Assembly: GCA_949284065.1 (NCBI GenBank)
Contig: CASDUO010000005.1
Location: 1 to 54,738 of the forward strand
Reading direction: 5' to 3'
Origin: an uncultured Bacillota bacterium
GTDB lineage: Bacteria > Bacillota > Clostridia > Peptostreptococcales > Anaerovoracaceae
DNA length: 54,738 nt
Shown: positions 24,362-36,977 of the stretch, in pieces
Position numbering within the stretch: position 1 is the stretch's first letter
Layout of the letters: every line of letters begins with the position of its first letter
Notes under the pieces: model-generated
Database searches by the model: none
The model's input: the letters and a program-made list of their open reading frames with translations, nothing else
Told to the model about the DNA's origin: nothing
Made by a program: the position numbers and the translations under genes

Positions 24362-24688
24362 TCACTTTTTCCTATCGTAGAGTATTTCCTCCACTCCCTG
24401 ATAGATATGGGGCAATATTTCCTTATTTACCTTTTTCAGGCTTTGCTGTCCTTCTCTGGTCACTGTCATCTGCGAGTAGTGGGGCAGAGGCTGTACGCAC
24501 ACTTTCTTTCTCTGGGTATAGAATACCACCATATACCACGGATCCGCCTCCACACCTATGAGAGGCTTATCATGTATGCTCATAAGGGAAGCTTTTCCGT
24601 ACTTTTCCTCGTCCCACCTCTCTTCTACGAGAGCCAGCAGGTCGCTCATGCTCATAGATTCCTTCAATTTTACGCTCTTTATCGCCAT
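24362..24688 (-). CDS. orphan protein at the end of the ATP synthase operon
   Basis: This encodes 108 residues with no signal or membrane segment, net basic at the C-terminus (GVEEILYDRKK). It opens with MAIKSVKLKESMSMSDLLALVEERWDEEKYG, a strand then a helix, and contains ADPWYMVVFYTQRKKVCVQPLP in the middle. I do not recognise the family. GGAGAG precedes the ATG. It lies 47 nt after the TM1266-family gene, on the same strand and before the only terminator, so it is probably transcribed with the ATP synthase genes. Confidence 0.7.
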   Translation of the reverse strand: MAIKSVKLKESMSMSDLLALVEERWDEEKYGKASLMSIHDKPLIGVEADPWYMVVFYTQRKKVCVQPLPHYSQMTVTREGQQSLKKVNKEILPHIYQGVEEILYDRKK

Positions 24689-24735
24689 TTTTCTCTCCGC
24701 TTCGATCCCTTCCGGCCAAAAGTCATTCCGGCACT

Positions 24736-24981
24736 CTATTTTTTGGAGTAGATCGTCTTGGTTTCCACACCATCGATGGATCCTAACTTTCCTGCCAGCG
24801 CACTTATTATGTCGTGGGCTGCATCCATGGTGATACTTATTACGGATACGCCCTTCTCATGATATGGCACACCCATACGCCCTATTATATACGGACTGTA
24901 CTGATGCAGCAAGTCGTTGATCTCCTGTACCGAATCGGGCTCCTCCACTATTATGCCTATCAAAGCCAGTCTCTTGTCCAT
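24736..24981 (-). CDS. TM1266 family iron-only hydrogenase system regulator-like protein
   Basis: This 81-residue ACT-like protein opens MDKRLALIGIIVEEPDSVQEIN, then a helix (DLLHQYSPYIIGRMGVPYHEKG) and VSVISITMDAAHDIISALAGKLGSIDGVETKTIYSKK. This pattern matches the TM1266 family, annotated as putative regulators of [FeFe]-hydrogenase systems because of gene neighbourhood. It has a ferredoxin-like fold that may bind a small ligand; no DNA-binding segment is visible. Here it lies 3 nt after atpC, not with hydrogenase genes, none of which are in the window. That suggests a link with energy coupling, or simple hitch-hiking in the operon. Confidence 0.8.
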   Translation of the reverse strand: MDKRLALIGIIVEEPDSVQEINDLLHQYSPYIIGRMGVPYHEKGVSVISITMDAAHDIISALAGKLGSIDGVETKTIYSKK

Positions 24982-24984
24982 CTT

Positions 24985-27686
<2,702 letters not shown>

Positions 27687-27769
27687 ATGTCATTCCCTTT
27701 CCTTACCTGCACATCTGACTGCCGGTCTCGTCCTTCGGCCATCTGTGCTGTTCCTCTTATCCATATCTC

Positions 27770-29326
27770 CTACTGATCCATATCATGTATGGTCACCTTA
27801 TCCTCTTTGGCTATGTAAAGATCTCTTATGGAATTCTTGTACTCACCTATGGCAGCCACAAGTTCCTTTTCATCTTCTTCGGAGAGCTTTCCAGTGGACT
27901 CTATGTTCCTGCATATGTCCGCGTAATGAGTGTCCACGTAATCGAACAGTCCTTTTTCGAAATCTTTTATAGATTCCAGCTGGACGTCTGCCAGATAGCC
28001 ATTGCTGGCCGCATAGATTATTATTATCTGATGGGCTACAGGCTGAGGCTGATACTGCCCCTGCTTCGTGATCTCCATAAGTATATGTCCGTGATCCAGT
28101 CTCGCTTTTGTAGCAGGGTCTATGTCCGATCCGAATTGGGAAAAGCTTGCGAGCTCTCTATACTGTGCCAGTTCCAGCTTCATCTTCCCGGCGACCTGCT
28201 TCATGGCTTTGATCTGTGCGCTACCTCCTACACGGGACACGGATATGCCTGCATTTATCGCCGGCCTTTGTCCGGAGAAGAACAGCTCGTTCTCCAGGAA
28301 TATCTGCCCGTCTGTAATGGATATCACATTGGTCGGTATGTATGCGGAAATATCTCCCGCCTGTGTCTCTATTATGGGCAGGGCCGTAAGAGATCCGCCT
28401 CCCATTTCATCTGAAAGTTTTGCCGCTCTTTCCAGAAGCCTGCTATGGAGATAGAATACATCTCCGGGATATGCCTCTCTGCCGGGGGGCCTCCTCAAAA
28501 GCAGGGACATCGCTCTGTACGCCACGGCATGTTTCGAAAGGTCATCGTATACGACAAGGACATCTCTCCCCTGATACATATAGTGCTCGCCCATAGCACA
28601 TCCCGCATAGGGAGCTATATACTGGAGAGGCGCCACGTCACTGGCTGTAGCCGACACCACTATGGTGTTTTTCATGGCGTCTTTATCCTCAAGGACCTGC
28701 ACCAGCTGCGCCACCGTAGACTTTTTTTGTCCTATGGCCACATATATGCATATGACGTCTTCATCTTTCTGGTTCAGTATGGTATCCACTGCGATGGCCG
28801 TCTTTCCTATCTGACGGTCTCCGATTATGAGTTCCCTTTGTCCCTTGCCTATGGGTATCATGGAATCTATAGCTTTGATGCCCGTCTGCAGGGGCTCATT
28901 TACCGACTGTCTCTGCAGGACTCCCGGAGCCGGAGACTCTATGGGCCTCGTAGCTTCAGTATGTATAGGTCCCTTTCCATCAATAGGCTGTCCCAGGGAG
29001 TTCACCACTCTACCCAGGAGCTCATCGCCCACAGGCACCTCTATGACCCTGCCTGTCGGCTTGACGATATCCCCCTCTTTTATCTCCTCATCGGATCCCA
29101 GGACCACCGCTCCCACGTTGTCCTCCTCCAGGTTAAGAGCCATCCCGTATATCTCGTCCGGAAACTCGAGCAGTTCACCGGCCATACAGTTCTCAAGTCC
29201 GTATACTCTGGCGATACCGTCGCCTACCTGTATTACGGTGCCGAAATCCGATATGTTCAATTCGTTTTTATACTGTTTTATCTGTTCCCGAATAACTTCA
29301 CTGATTTCTTCAGGTCTCAAATTCAC
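27770..29326 (-). CDS. atpA: ATP synthase F1 alpha subunit
   Basis: This 518-residue non-catalytic nucleotide-binding subunit has Walker [20 protein letters not shown] and the arginine finger region in [17 protein letters not shown] and [17 protein letters not shown]. The N-terminal helix ([21 protein letters not shown]) contacts the delta subunit. [16 protein letters not shown] is the Walker B region. The gene starts 18 nt after atpH. Spacing and order (B-E-F-H-A-G-D-C) follow the standard operon. Confidence 0.97.
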   Translation of the reverse strand: MNLRPEEISEVIREQIKQYKNELNISDFGTVIQVGDGIARVYGLENCMAGELLEFPDEIYGMALNLEEDNVGAVVLGSDEEIKEGDIVKPTGRVIEVPVGDELLGRVVNSLGQPIDGKGPIHTEATRPIESPAPGVLQRQSVNEPLQTGIKAIDSMIPIGKGQRELIIGDRQIGKTAIAVDTILNQKDEDVICIYVAIGQKKSTVAQLVQVLEDKDAMKNTIVVSATASDVAPLQYIAPYAGCAMGEHYMYQGRDVLVVYDDLSKHAVAYRAMSLLLRRPPGREAYPGDVFYLHSRLLERAAKLSDEMGGGSLTALPIIETQAGDISAYIPTNVISITDGQIFLENELFFSGQRPAINAGISVSRVGGSAQIKAMKQVAGKMKLELAQYRELASFSQFGSDIDPATKARLDHGHILMEITKQGQYQPQPVAHQIIIIYAASNGYLADVQLESIKDFEKGLFDYVDTHYADICRNIESTGKLSEEDEKELVAAIGEYKNSIRDLYIAKEDKVTIHDMDQ

Positions 29327-29344
29327 TTTTCCTTCGCCTCCCTT

Positions 29345-29878
29345 CTACATCATACTGTTCCCCATATCGCTGAGACGCTTGCGAAGGGATGCATCTATTA
29401 TCTTACCGTTGATCAATATTTTGACTCCTCCTATAAGCGAAGGATCTGTCTTGCCGGTCAGCTTTACGTTTTCCTTCAAAAGCTTGCCCGTTTCCTCTTC
29501 GAACTTTCTCTTTTGTTCCTCCGAAAGAGGTACTGCCGAATATATCTCTCCGTAAGCAAAACCTTCCCGTTGGTCACACATCCTGTTATATGCTTTTACC
29601 ATCCCGGGGAAATGACGTGTCCTTCCTCTGTCCATGAGTATGCACAGAAAGTTCAGTGTCTCCTGTGATATCTTTCCCGAAAAGATCTTTTCGAAAACAC
29701 TCTTTTTTTCGGGCAGAGGTATGGTTGGGTTGTTGAAAAACCCATTGAAATCGGGGATCTCCCTGAACAGATCTCTGATCCCGTTCAGTTCTTCTCTTAT
29801 CTCCTCCGATTTCCCGATCTCATCTGCAACGGAAAACAACGCTCCTCCGTATGTCCTTTCGATGGTCAACTCTTCCAT
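29345..29878 (-). CDS. atpH: ATP synthase F1 delta subunit
   Basis: This 177-residue stator subunit links F1 alpha to the b subunit. The N-terminal helical bundle (TIERTYGGALFSVADEIGKSEEIREELNGIRDLF) and the C-terminal segment TDPSLIGGVKILINGKIIDASLRKRLSDM are family hallmarks. The ATG at 29878 overlaps the end of atpF by 13 nt, so it is translationally coupled. Confidence 0.93.
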   Translation of the reverse strand: MEELTIERTYGGALFSVADEIGKSEEIREELNGIRDLFREIPDFNGFFNNPTIPLPEKKSVFEKIFSGKISQETLNFLCILMDRGRTRHFPGMVKAYNRMCDQREGFAYGEIYSAVPLSEEQKRKFEEETGKLLKENVKLTGKTDPSLIGGVKILINGKIIDASLRKRLSDMGNSMM

Positions 29879-30381
29879 CCGGTATTACCTGCCTCTTCAA
29901 TAACTCTATCAACTATACGCTCTTGCTCGCCCGGCATCTCCAGATCTTTCTCCATTATCTGTTCTGCAGCAAGAAGAGCAAGACTGCTTATTTCACGTCT
30001 CATAGTCCTTACCGCTTTGGCTTTCTCTCTTTCGATCTCTCTTTCAGCGGCCAGGATCATCTCGCTGGCCTCCTTGTTGGCGGCATCTATTATAAGCTTG
30101 GCTTCGGCTTCCGCCTTTTGCTTGTACGCTCTTACGATCTCGCGGCCCTCACTCTCGGCTTTGGCGATCTTTTTCTCGTAATTGGCCATCTTTTCATCGG
30201 CCTTTCTATTCACCGCCTCGGCGCTGTCAAATGCATCTTTTACACTTTGCTCCCTCTTTTGGACAAAGTTTCGCACCTTTTCGAAAAAGCATTTTTTCAA
30301 TATGAGGTAAAGGACTAAAACGGTGACCAGCTGCATTACCAGTGTCCAGTTAAAACTGATTACCGGAGCTACCATTTCCAT
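29866..30381 (-). CDS. atpF: ATP synthase F0 b subunit
   Basis: This 171-residue peripheral stalk subunit has one N-terminal membrane helix (residues ~8-28, FNWTLVMQLVTVLVLYLILKK). A long charged alpha helix follows (KREQSVKDAFDSAEAVNRKADEKMANYEKKIAKAE and onward) and forms the dimeric stalk. The basic FEKVRNFVQKRE follows the membrane as usual. It starts 38 nt after atpE. Confidence 0.93.
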   Translation of the reverse strand: MEMVAPVISFNWTLVMQLVTVLVLYLILKKCFFEKVRNFVQKREQSVKDAFDSAEAVNRKADEKMANYEKKIAKAESEGREIVRAYKQKAEAEAKLIIDAANKEASEMILAAEREIEREKAKAVRTMRREISSLALLAAEQIMEKDLEMPGEQERIVDRVIEEAGNTGWKS

Positions 30382-30419
30382 ACGACCGCCTCCTTTCCTG
30401 CTCCATTATATTTTCGCGT

Positions 30420-30698
<279 letters not shown>

Positions 30699-30708
30699 TT
30701 AAAAGTGT

Positions 30709-31440
30709 TTATTCCTCATCTCCGTGGTCATTCACCATCATCTCCATGGATATGAATACCATGGTGAGCATGGTGAAGATGAACGCCTGGAGTATCGGCT
30801 CAAATATATCAAAGAATGCGTTTGCGGGAAGCGGTATCACCGCTTCAAGCAGCGGTATTGGCAGATTCAGGCTGTGGCATAAACTTCCCAGCCCGGTAAA
30901 TATCAGCGCCATGACGATGACGCCTCCCAGTATGTTCCCGAAAAGTCGGAATCCCAGGGATATGGGGAAAGATATCTGCTCTATTATCTTCAGCGGGAAC
31001 ATGAATGCATAAGGTTCACACATCTCTTTCAATTTCCCTTTCACACCATAGGTCTTGATGGCCTGCCTCTGGATGAGACAAAATGTGATCAGCGCCAGAG
31101 CGAATGTGGTGTTCACGTCAGCTGTGATAGGTCTGAAGCCGAACAGTCCCAACATGTTTCCCAATATTAGGAATATAAAAAGCGTTCCGATATACGGTGC
31201 GTAATTCAGCGCTTTTTTTCCCATGGTGCCTTCCACCAGATTATATATGGTCGAAACTATAAATTCGGCGAAAACCTGCTTGCCTGTAGGGATGGCCTTC
31301 ATGTTCCTGGTCAGCCACAGAGCAAGCACGATCAGCACCAACGCGACTATCGCCCCGAATACAACGCTCTCCGTAACGTATACGCCACTGTCTCCAAATC
31401 TGAATATTATCCTCGGTCCTACGTTAGATACATCATGCAT
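30709..31440 (-). CDS. atpB: ATP synthase F0 a subunit
   Basis: This 243-residue membrane protein forms the ion half-channels next to the c ring. The essential arginine lies in ISLGFRLFGNILGGVIVMALI. Other landmarks are the early LVEGTMGKKALNYAPYIGTLFIFLILGNMLGLF and the last helix pair LPANAFFDIFEPILQAFIFTMLTMVFISMEM. About five to six membrane helices are seen. It follows atpI with 15 nt between. Confidence 0.95.
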   Translation of the reverse strand: MHDVSNVGPRIIFRFGDSGVYVTESVVFGAIVALVLIVLALWLTRNMKAIPTGKQVFAEFIVSTIYNLVEGTMGKKALNYAPYIGTLFIFLILGNMLGLFGFRPITADVNTTFALALITFCLIQRQAIKTYGVKGKLKEMCEPYAFMFPLKIIEQISFPISLGFRLFGNILGGVIVMALIFTGLGSLCHSLNLPIPLLEAVIPLPANAFFDIFEPILQAFIFTMLTMVFISMEMMVNDHGDEE

Positions 31441-31455
31441 AGCCTGATCATCTCC

Positions 31456-31914
31456 TTAGAATACTCTTTTTTCTTCTCTTTCTTTTCTTTCTTTATCAAG
31501 CTCCTTATAGTATGCCTTCACGTCCTCCGGCACCTGTCTGGATGATTTTACATCTACTTTTTTTACCACGTGCAGATAGAAAAGTGCCATCTTATCAGTC
31601 ATGAATCCTGCACCGCATCCTATAGCCGCAGCGTATGAGGATTTGATTGACAGAAAAAAAATCAGCCCGTATATGCAAAGTCTTCCGATGGTGCTCATGG
31701 GTATTATGGCCGCCCGCAAATTCCTCAGGGCATACTCGGTAGCCAAATACATAAGGTTGAAATTCATCACCGCAGTGGCAGTTCCCGCCGCCAGGCCTGC
31801 TGTAAATCCGATATCTATACCCAATATGGGCAATGATATCAGCTCTATGGCCCCTGCAGTAACAAGAGCCAAAAGGCATACCTTTTTTCTGTATCTGTCA
31901 AATCCAAACTCCAT
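31456..31914 (-). CDS. atpI: ATP synthase subunit I-like protein
   Basis: This 152-residue protein has four hydrophobic segments in the first ~115 residues (LLALVTAGAIELISLPILG, GFTAGLAAGTATAVMNFNLM, GRLCIYGLIFFLSI and AAAIGCGAGFMTDKMALFYL). A charged cytoplasmic tail rich in Lys/Glu follows. AtpI proteins help assemble the c ring and are usually the first gene of atp operons, as here. The ATG at 31914 has no ribosome site, and the -10 box is only 8 nt upstream, so the mRNA is probably leaderless. The next in-frame ATG would remove two membrane segments, so the start is firm. Confidence 0.85.
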   Translation of the reverse strand: MEFGFDRYRKKVCLLALVTAGAIELISLPILGIDIGFTAGLAAGTATAVMNFNLMYLATEYALRNLRAAIIPMSTIGRLCIYGLIFFLSIKSSYAAAIGCGAGFMTDKMALFYLHVVKKVDVKSSRQVPEDVKAYYKELDKERKEREEKRVF

Positions 31915-31922
31915 ACAACAAT

Positions 31923-31951
31923 ATTATACAAAATTCATTTTTTCAAGTAAA
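31923..31951 (-). promoter_or_regulatory. promoter of the atp operon
   Basis: TTTACT (31946-31951) and TATAAT (31923-31928), 17 bases apart on the minus strand, place the transcript start at about 31914-31916, at or beside the atpI ATG. The -10 matches the consensus perfectly. Confidence 0.7.
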
Positions 31952-32070
31952 GTAATGTTGACATTTTAAGGAAAGTTTTTTTCTGCATACCGCAAACTAA
32001 TACTTTTTTGCCCCTTTTATATAGCAAGTCGCTTATTTGCCGTCTGCTTTTCCGCCTGCCTGTACGGTCT

Positions 32071-33435
32071 TCAGCCCATATCGTGTATCACCGTGCGCAC
32101 CCATTTCTTCGATATGAATCTTTTGAACAGCACACAGCATTTCACAAGCTCTTCCGACTTTATGGCCAGGATCACCAGCCATACAGGCCACTGGAACACG
32201 AGGGCTCCCGCAAAAGCCATAGGCACACCTATGAGCCATACTGCGGAAACTTCCGTGATCATGGCGAAACGCGTATCTCCCCCGCTCCTGAGCACTCCTG
32301 TTATATTGATCCCCGAATAGATGGCAAATACCATGGTCGCACCGTATACCATTATGATCTGGTGAGCATATGCTCCTCCCTCCTCTGTGAATTCAAACAG
32401 CCCTATGATCGGGTCGGCACACAGTATCAGCGATGCTCCGAACAGGATCCCTATGAACACTCCCACCTTCACCATCCTCTTCGCCATACGATATGCTCTT
32501 TCTGCATTGCCTCTGCCCAGTTCTGCACCCACAAGTATGAGTATGGCATCTCCTATGCTGAAGGCTGCCATGGTGAACAGATTCTGTATGGACGTACATG
32601 CCTGCATAGCTGCGTATTCCGTGACTCCCATCCTTGCCACTGCAGCAACGTACATGCTGGTCCCAAGTCCCCATAGGGTCTCATTCAAAGTCGTCGGTAT
32701 AGAGTTCTTGACGATCTTCTTCATGTAATCTGTTCCCCAGCCAAAAAATCCGTTGAATGTCCCTCCTATATGATCGCTGCCACGGAAGAGCATTATAAGG
32801 TTCAGACTCAGCTCTACGGTCCTCGATATAGCTGTGGCCAGTGCCGCTCCCTGTACTCCCATTTCCGGGGCTCCGAAGTTCCCAAAGATGAGGACATAAT
32901 TCATGAAGGTGTTTATGGCGAATGCCGTTACTCCCGTCATCAGGGGTATCTTAGGTCTTTGTATGGATCTGAAGGCATATGATACCGGTACCGTTATGGA
33001 TATACAGATGAAGCACCATGCCCCCGTTCTGATATACGGTATCCCCGCATCTATCACTTCGGGGATATCCGTGAATATCCTCAGCACCTGTGCCGGGAAA
33101 AACGTAGCTACTATGAAGAACAGCATCCCCACAGCAAAACAAACCGTGGCGTTGAATCCCAATGTCTTCCTTATGTTTCCCATATCGTCTGCACCATAGA
33201 ACTGGGACATGAATGTGGAACATCCGCTTGAAAACCCGTACATCAACATCCACGCCATGAAATAAAGCTGCATGGACACTCCTACTGCGGCAAGTTCCAG
33301 TTCTCCCAGACTCCCCACCATAAGATTATCCACCAGGTTCAAAGAAGAGCCTATAAGGCTTTGCAGCGCTATAGGCAATGCTATCTTCCCCAGATATTTA
33401 TAAAATCCTCTTCCTTCTATCTCTATGCTGTTCAT
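32071..33435 (-). CDS. MATE family efflux transporter
   Basis: This 454-residue protein has about 12 membrane helices in two similar halves. The start [39 protein letters not shown] is typical of the family, and the second half repeats the pattern at [29 protein letters not shown] proteins export drugs, toxins or metabolites in exchange for Na+ or H+. The ATG overlaps the comEB stop in an ATGA, so it is the last gene of the glnS operon. The substrate cannot be inferred. Confidence 0.9.
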   Translation of the reverse strand: MNSIEIEGRGFYKYLGKIALPIALQSLIGSSLNLVDNLMVGSLGELELAAVGVSMQLYFMAWMLMYGFSSGCSTFMSQFYGADDMGNIRKTLGFNATVCFAVGMLFFIVATFFPAQVLRIFTDIPEVIDAGIPYIRTGAWCFICISITVPVSYAFRSIQRPKIPLMTGVTAFAINTFMNYVLIFGNFGAPEMGVQGAALATAISRTVELSLNLIMLFRGSDHIGGTFNGFFGWGTDYMKKIVKNSIPTTLNETLWGLGTSMYVAAVARMGVTEYAAMQACTSIQNLFTMAAFSIGDAILILVGAELGRGNAERAYRMAKRMVKVGVFIGILFGASLILCADPIIGLFEFTEEGGAYAHQIIMVYGATMVFAIYSGINITGVLRSGGDTRFAMITEVSAVWLIGVPMAFAGALVFQWPVWLVILAIKSEELVKCCVLFKRFISKKWVRTVIHDMG

Positions 33436-33902
33436 TCGCCCTTGCCGAGTTTCACTATCTTCAGTCCCGCCTCTTCAAGCATCTCTACGGAAAGCTCGTC
33501 AGGGTAACCCTCTCTCACCACTATCCTTTTGATACCTGCGTTTATTATCATTTTGGAACATATTATACATGGTTGATGCGTGATGTATATAGTGCTGTCC
33601 TCTATGCTCTGGGCAAGTGTGGCAGCCTGAATGATGGCATTTTGCTCCGCGTGGAGGGCTCTGCAAAGTTCATGTCTTTCTCCGGAAGGTATCCCGAGTT
33701 CCTCCCGCAAACAGCCTCCCCTTTCCTCACAATGAGCCAGTCCCCGGGGAGCGCCGTTATACCCTGTAGCCACCACTCTCTTATCCTTGACTATGACTGC
33801 CCCTACCTGACGTCTGAGGCACGTGGACCTTGTGGCAGCGAGCTCTGCCATCCTCATAAAGTATTCATCCCAACTTATCCTTTCATTTCTGATGTTAGCC
33901 AT
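33432..33902 (-). CDS. comEB: dCMP deaminase, ComEB-type
   Basis: This 156-residue zinc enzyme deaminates dCMP to dUMP, feeding thymidylate synthesis. The catalytic His84-Ala-Glu86 motif lies in [11 protein letters not shown], and zinc ligands Cys112 and Cys115 lie in HQPCIICSK. The insertion [24 protein letters not shown], with extra His/Cys residues, is typical of the dCMP deaminase branch. I chose the ATG at 33902 ([15 protein letters not shown]), which has AAAGAGG 6 nt upstream; the upstream in-frame starts lack a site. It is linked to truA (78 nt before) and overlaps the MATE gene by ATGA. No competence genes are near. Confidence 0.9.
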   Translation of the reverse strand: MANIRNERISWDEYFMRMAELAATRSTCLRRQVGAVIVKDKRVVATGYNGAPRGLAHCEERGGCLREELGIPSGERHELCRALHAEQNAIIQAATLAQSIEDSTIYITHQPCIICSKMIINAGIKRIVVREGYPDELSVEMLEEAGLKIVKLGKGE

Positions 33903-33980
33903 TTCCATCCTCTTTCTATCTGGATCCTGCTCCGTGATGTGTCCGCGCTGCTGCGACATCACGAAGATCCACCCACTGTC

Positions 33981-34751
33981 TCAATAATAAACTTCAGCCA
34001 GATACAACCCCTGAGGCGGAGCCGTATGCCCTGCATGTCTTCTTTCCTTCCCTGCTATTATACTGCCCATGTCTCCCGGAAGCATCCTTCCGAGACCTAT
34101 ATCCACCAGTGTTCCCGCGATTATCCTCACCATATTGTAGAGGAAACCGTCGCCGACGATCTCCATGGTGATATCGGTGCCTCTGGCGTCTATACCTATC
34201 GTCCTGACCGTCCTGACCGTCGTTTCTCTCTCATATCCTCCGGCCGCCTGAAAAGCCTTGAAATCGTGTGTACCTGCCACATATTTGGCCCCTTCTTTCA
34301 TGGCCTCTATATTGAGGTGTCTCTCTACATAATAGCTGCGATATCTTCCGAAAGGATTCAGGGATTCATTGACTATATGGTATATATATTTTTTCCCTTT
34401 CGCATCGAACCTTGCATGGAATCCCTTCGGGACCTCCTGCACTTCTTTTATCCTGATGCTGTCATCCATAAGGTTGTTCGCAGCCCTCATCATATTCTCG
34501 GTAGGTATACCAAAAACACCGGAGAATGTCGCTCTCTGTCCCAGAGCGTGGACCCCTGCATCGGTGCGGCTTGCTCCGTCTACAGTTACGGGACATCCGC
34601 ATATGATCCCCAGGACTCGCTGGACTTCTCCCTGTATGGTAGGAGCGTTGGGCTGTATCTGCCAGCCTGAAAACCCTGTGCCATCATACTCGATGGTGAG
34701 GAGTATGTTCCTCTCTCTGTTTTCAATTTTGGGTTCCGTCTGTTTTTCCAC
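33981..34751 (-). CDS. truA: tRNA pseudouridine(38-40) synthase TruA
   Basis: This 256-residue enzyme isomerises uridines 38-40 in the tRNA anticodon arm. The catalytic Asp lies in ASRTDAGVHALGQRATF. Other motifs are LTIEYDGTGFSGWQIQPNAPTIQGEVQ at the start and DGFLYNMVRIIAGTLVDIGLGR near the end. The start appears to be GTG at 34751, directly abutting the glnS stop; the first dozen residues (MEKQTEPKIENRE) are extra relative to the family, so an internal start cannot be excluded, though no good one is seen. Confidence 0.93.
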   Translation of the reverse strand: MEKQTEPKIENRERNILLTIEYDGTGFSGWQIQPNAPTIQGEVQRVLGIICGCPVTVDGASRTDAGVHALGQRATFSGVFGIPTENMMRAANNLMDDSIRIKEVQEVPKGFHARFDAKGKKYIYHIVNESLNPFGRYRSYYVERHLNIEAMKEGAKYVAGTHDFKAFQAAGGYERETTVRTVRTIGIDARGTDITMEIVGDGFLYNMVRIIAGTLVDIGLGRMLPGDMGSIIAGKERRHAGHTAPPQGLYLAEVYY

Positions 34752-36386
34752 CTATTTCTTTACCTTGAAACTGCTTTTCAGATCTACGATCCTGTTGAAC
34801 ACTTTTTCATCATCTGTCGTCAGCTTGCTGTCGGCGATATAGTATCCGTGCCTGAAGAACTGATATCTGTCACCGGGTCGTGAATCCTTCAGGGCCGGTT
34901 CTCCGTAACAAATTTTTTCTTCGACAGAGTCCGGATCGAATACAAGTTCGCCTTCATCATCCTCTTTCATGAGAGCCGTATAATTCCTCACTTTGACTTC
35001 CACTGCCGTGCTCGCCTCTACCCAATGTATGGTGCCCTTCACCTTACGACCTTCGAATCCACTGCCACTCCTGGTCTCAGGATCGTATGTGCAAAGCAGT
35101 TCCTTTATCGACCCGTCGGGATTTTTTACCACCTCGTTGCATGTTATGAAGTAAGCTCCTTTGAAACGTACTTCATTGCCCGGGAAAAGCCTGAAATATT
35201 TTTTTACCGGCTCTTCCATGAAATCTGCACCGTCCACGTACAACTCTCGACCGAAGGGGACTTTCCTGCTGCCCAGGTTTTCGTCGTCTCGATTGTTTTC
35301 CATTTCCATCTCCTCGATCTTTCCCTCAGGATAGTTGGTTATGATCACCTTTATAGGATCTTCAACTACGTTCCTGCTTTCCACCTTGGGTTTGAGGTCT
35401 TCCCGGGCACAGTGATCCAAAAGATCGGAGTCGACCATGCTATTGGCCTTGGCCACACCTATCCTTTCGCAAAAGTCCCTTATGGACTCCGGGGTATAGC
35501 CTCGTCTTCGCAGTCCCGCTATAGTGGGCATACGCGGATCGTCCCATCCTTCTACCGTCCCATCATCCACCAGAGCCTTGAGCAGTCTCTTGCTCATGAC
35601 CGTGCCGGTCAGATTGAGTCTTGCAAATTCTATCTGTCTGGGCTGTGGATCCCACCATCCCACGTTTTCGAGGCACCAATCGTAAAGAGGTCTGTGATCC
35701 TCGAACTCCAAAGTACAGAGGGAATGGGTTATTCCCTCTATGGCATCCTCTAAAGGATGGGCGAAGTCATACATGGGATATATGCACCACTTATCTCCCG
35801 TGTTGTGGTGAGTCACGTGGGCTATCCTGTATATCACCGGGTCCCTCATATTTATATTGGGAGACGCCATGTCTATTTTCGCCCTGAGTACTTTCTCTCC
35901 GTCTCCGTATTTTCCCTCTCGCATTTCCCGGAACAATCTCAGATTTTCGTCTACGGACCTGTTCCTGTAGGGGCTCTCCCTGCCCGGTTCTTTCAGCGTC
36001 CCTCTGTGCTCTCTTATCTCATCCGGAGAAAGATCACAGACGAATGCCTTGCCCTTTTTGATCAATTCCACTGCCGCATCATACATGGTCTCGAAATACT
36101 CAGATGCCCACAACAGTTTGTCCCATTGGAATCCGAGCCACTTGATATCGTTTTCTATGGACGCCACATACTCCATATCCTCCTTCACAGGATTGGTATC
36201 ATCATACCTCAGATTGCATTTCCCGCCGTATTTTTCGGCAGTGGTAAAATTGAGGCATATGGCCTTGGCGTGTCCTATATGTAGATATCCATTAGGTTCG
36301 GGCGGGAAGCGGGTATATACTTCCCCTCCGTATTTCCCCGTCACATTGTCTTCATCTATTATGGTGTGAATGAAATTGTCTGCCAC
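34752..36386 (-). CDS. glnS: glutamine--tRNA ligase
   Basis: This 544-residue class I synthetase charges tRNA-Gln directly. The HIGH motif is in [20 protein letters not shown] and the KMSKS-like motif in [20 protein letters not shown] and [16 protein letters not shown] are GlnRS landmarks that separate it from GluRS. The GTG at 36386 is spaced 7 nt from AAGGAG; an ATG at 36392 is only 1-2 nt from it. A minus-strand TATAAT at 36491-36496 is the likely -10, with a weak -35. It heads the operon glnS-truA-comEB-MATE. No T-box leader is visible. Confidence 0.93.
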   Translation of the reverse strand: MADNFIHTIIDEDNVTGKYGGEVYTRFPPEPNGYLHIGHAKAICLNFTTAEKYGGKCNLRYDDTNPVKEDMEYVASIENDIKWLGFQWDKLLWASEYFETMYDAAVELIKKGKAFVCDLSPDEIREHRGTLKEPGRESPYRNRSVDENLRLFREMREGKYGDGEKVLRAKIDMASPNINMRDPVIYRIAHVTHHNTGDKWCIYPMYDFAHPLEDAIEGITHSLCTLEFEDHRPLYDWCLENVGWWDPQPRQIEFARLNLTGTVMSKRLLKALVDDGTVEGWDDPRMPTIAGLRRRGYTPESIRDFCERIGVAKANSMVDSDLLDHCAREDLKPKVESRNVVEDPIKVIITNYPEGKIEEMEMENNRDDENLGSRKVPFGRELYVDGADFMEEPVKKYFRLFPGNEVRFKGAYFITCNEVVKNPDGSIKELLCTYDPETRSGSGFEGRKVKGTIHWVEASTAVEVKVRNYTALMKEDDEGELVFDPDSVEEKICYGEPALKDSRPGDRYQFFRHGYYIADSKLTTDDEKVFNRIVDLKSSFKVKK

Positions 36387-36544
36387 TTGCATTCTCCTTT
36401 TCCTACAGATCACAGCGATCCCGCATCGTCTGCACGCTACGCTTTGCTTCCTGCCGCATCAGATACCCTGACCGGCTATACGACAGGACTATTATAACAG
36501 ATATTAGGTGATAAGAGGCGAAAATATCTGATGATCCGATCGTG

Positions 36545-36830
36545 CTAAAATAAAAAATCCGTAAAAGCAAAAGCGGGCCTTTCGACCCGCTCCGCTCTGT
36601 GTGTAAGCATTTTGCTAATTGAGAGGATGAGATATATTTTTAGAGGGGCTATGCCCCGTCTAAACTTATTTAAGGGGGAGGTGCCATTACACCTCCCACA
36701 CAGTAGGATTGGAGGTTTTTTATTATTCAGATGTTGTTCTTTTTTCCTATTCCTATTCACTATCTCTTTTATCCTACGGGTCAAGTTCCCTCTTGACTTG
36801 GCCTTATATTAATCCTCCTTCCTTAAAAAT
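36545..36830 (-). other. structured intergenic region of unknown function
   Basis: Between glnS and the two-component system lies a stretch with four stem-loops: TCAAG/CTTGA (about 36780-36796), GGGAGGTG/CACCTCCC (36675-36700 region), AGACGGGGC/GCCCCTCT (36642-36661) and AGCGGG/CCCGCT (36572-36591). The last is followed on the minus strand by T-rich sequence, like a terminator. A strong AAGGAAGGAGG on the minus strand (about 36812-36828) is followed by no ATG; a TTG-started open frame of 79 codons runs through all the hairpins but looks like a by-product. The layout suggests a small RNA or a decayed mobile remnant transcribed leftwards. I cannot assign it. Confidence 0.35.
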
Positions 36831-36880
36831 AACTTAAAGCATCTTTTCAGTGTTATTTCAGCCTGCATTCCTACTATTTC

Positions 36881-36909
36881 TGTAAATTTTATGATTATAG
36901 GTATATAAT
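36881..36909 (+). promoter_or_regulatory. candidate promoter of the two-component genes
   Basis: A perfect -10 TATAAT is at 36904-36909, with a poor -35 (TGTAAA) 17 bases upstream. A small hairpin CGGTG/CACCG follows in the leader at about 36929-36943. The weak -35 suggests that an activator is needed. Confidence 0.4.
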
Positions 36910-36977
36910 GTTGGAAACAGACTTTTTCGGTGGAATACACCGGTATCAAGCAAGACTGAACCAGAAAGGAGGATCTC

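Noticed and set aside
36393..36545. T-box leader in front of glnS
   Set aside because: No T-box sequence or specifier-loop arrangement is visible before the start codon.
36545..36784. 79-codon minus-strand frame between glnS and the response regulator
   Set aside because: It starts at TTG with poor spacing and passes through four RNA-like hairpins, so coding is unlikely. I kept the region as an unexplained structured element.
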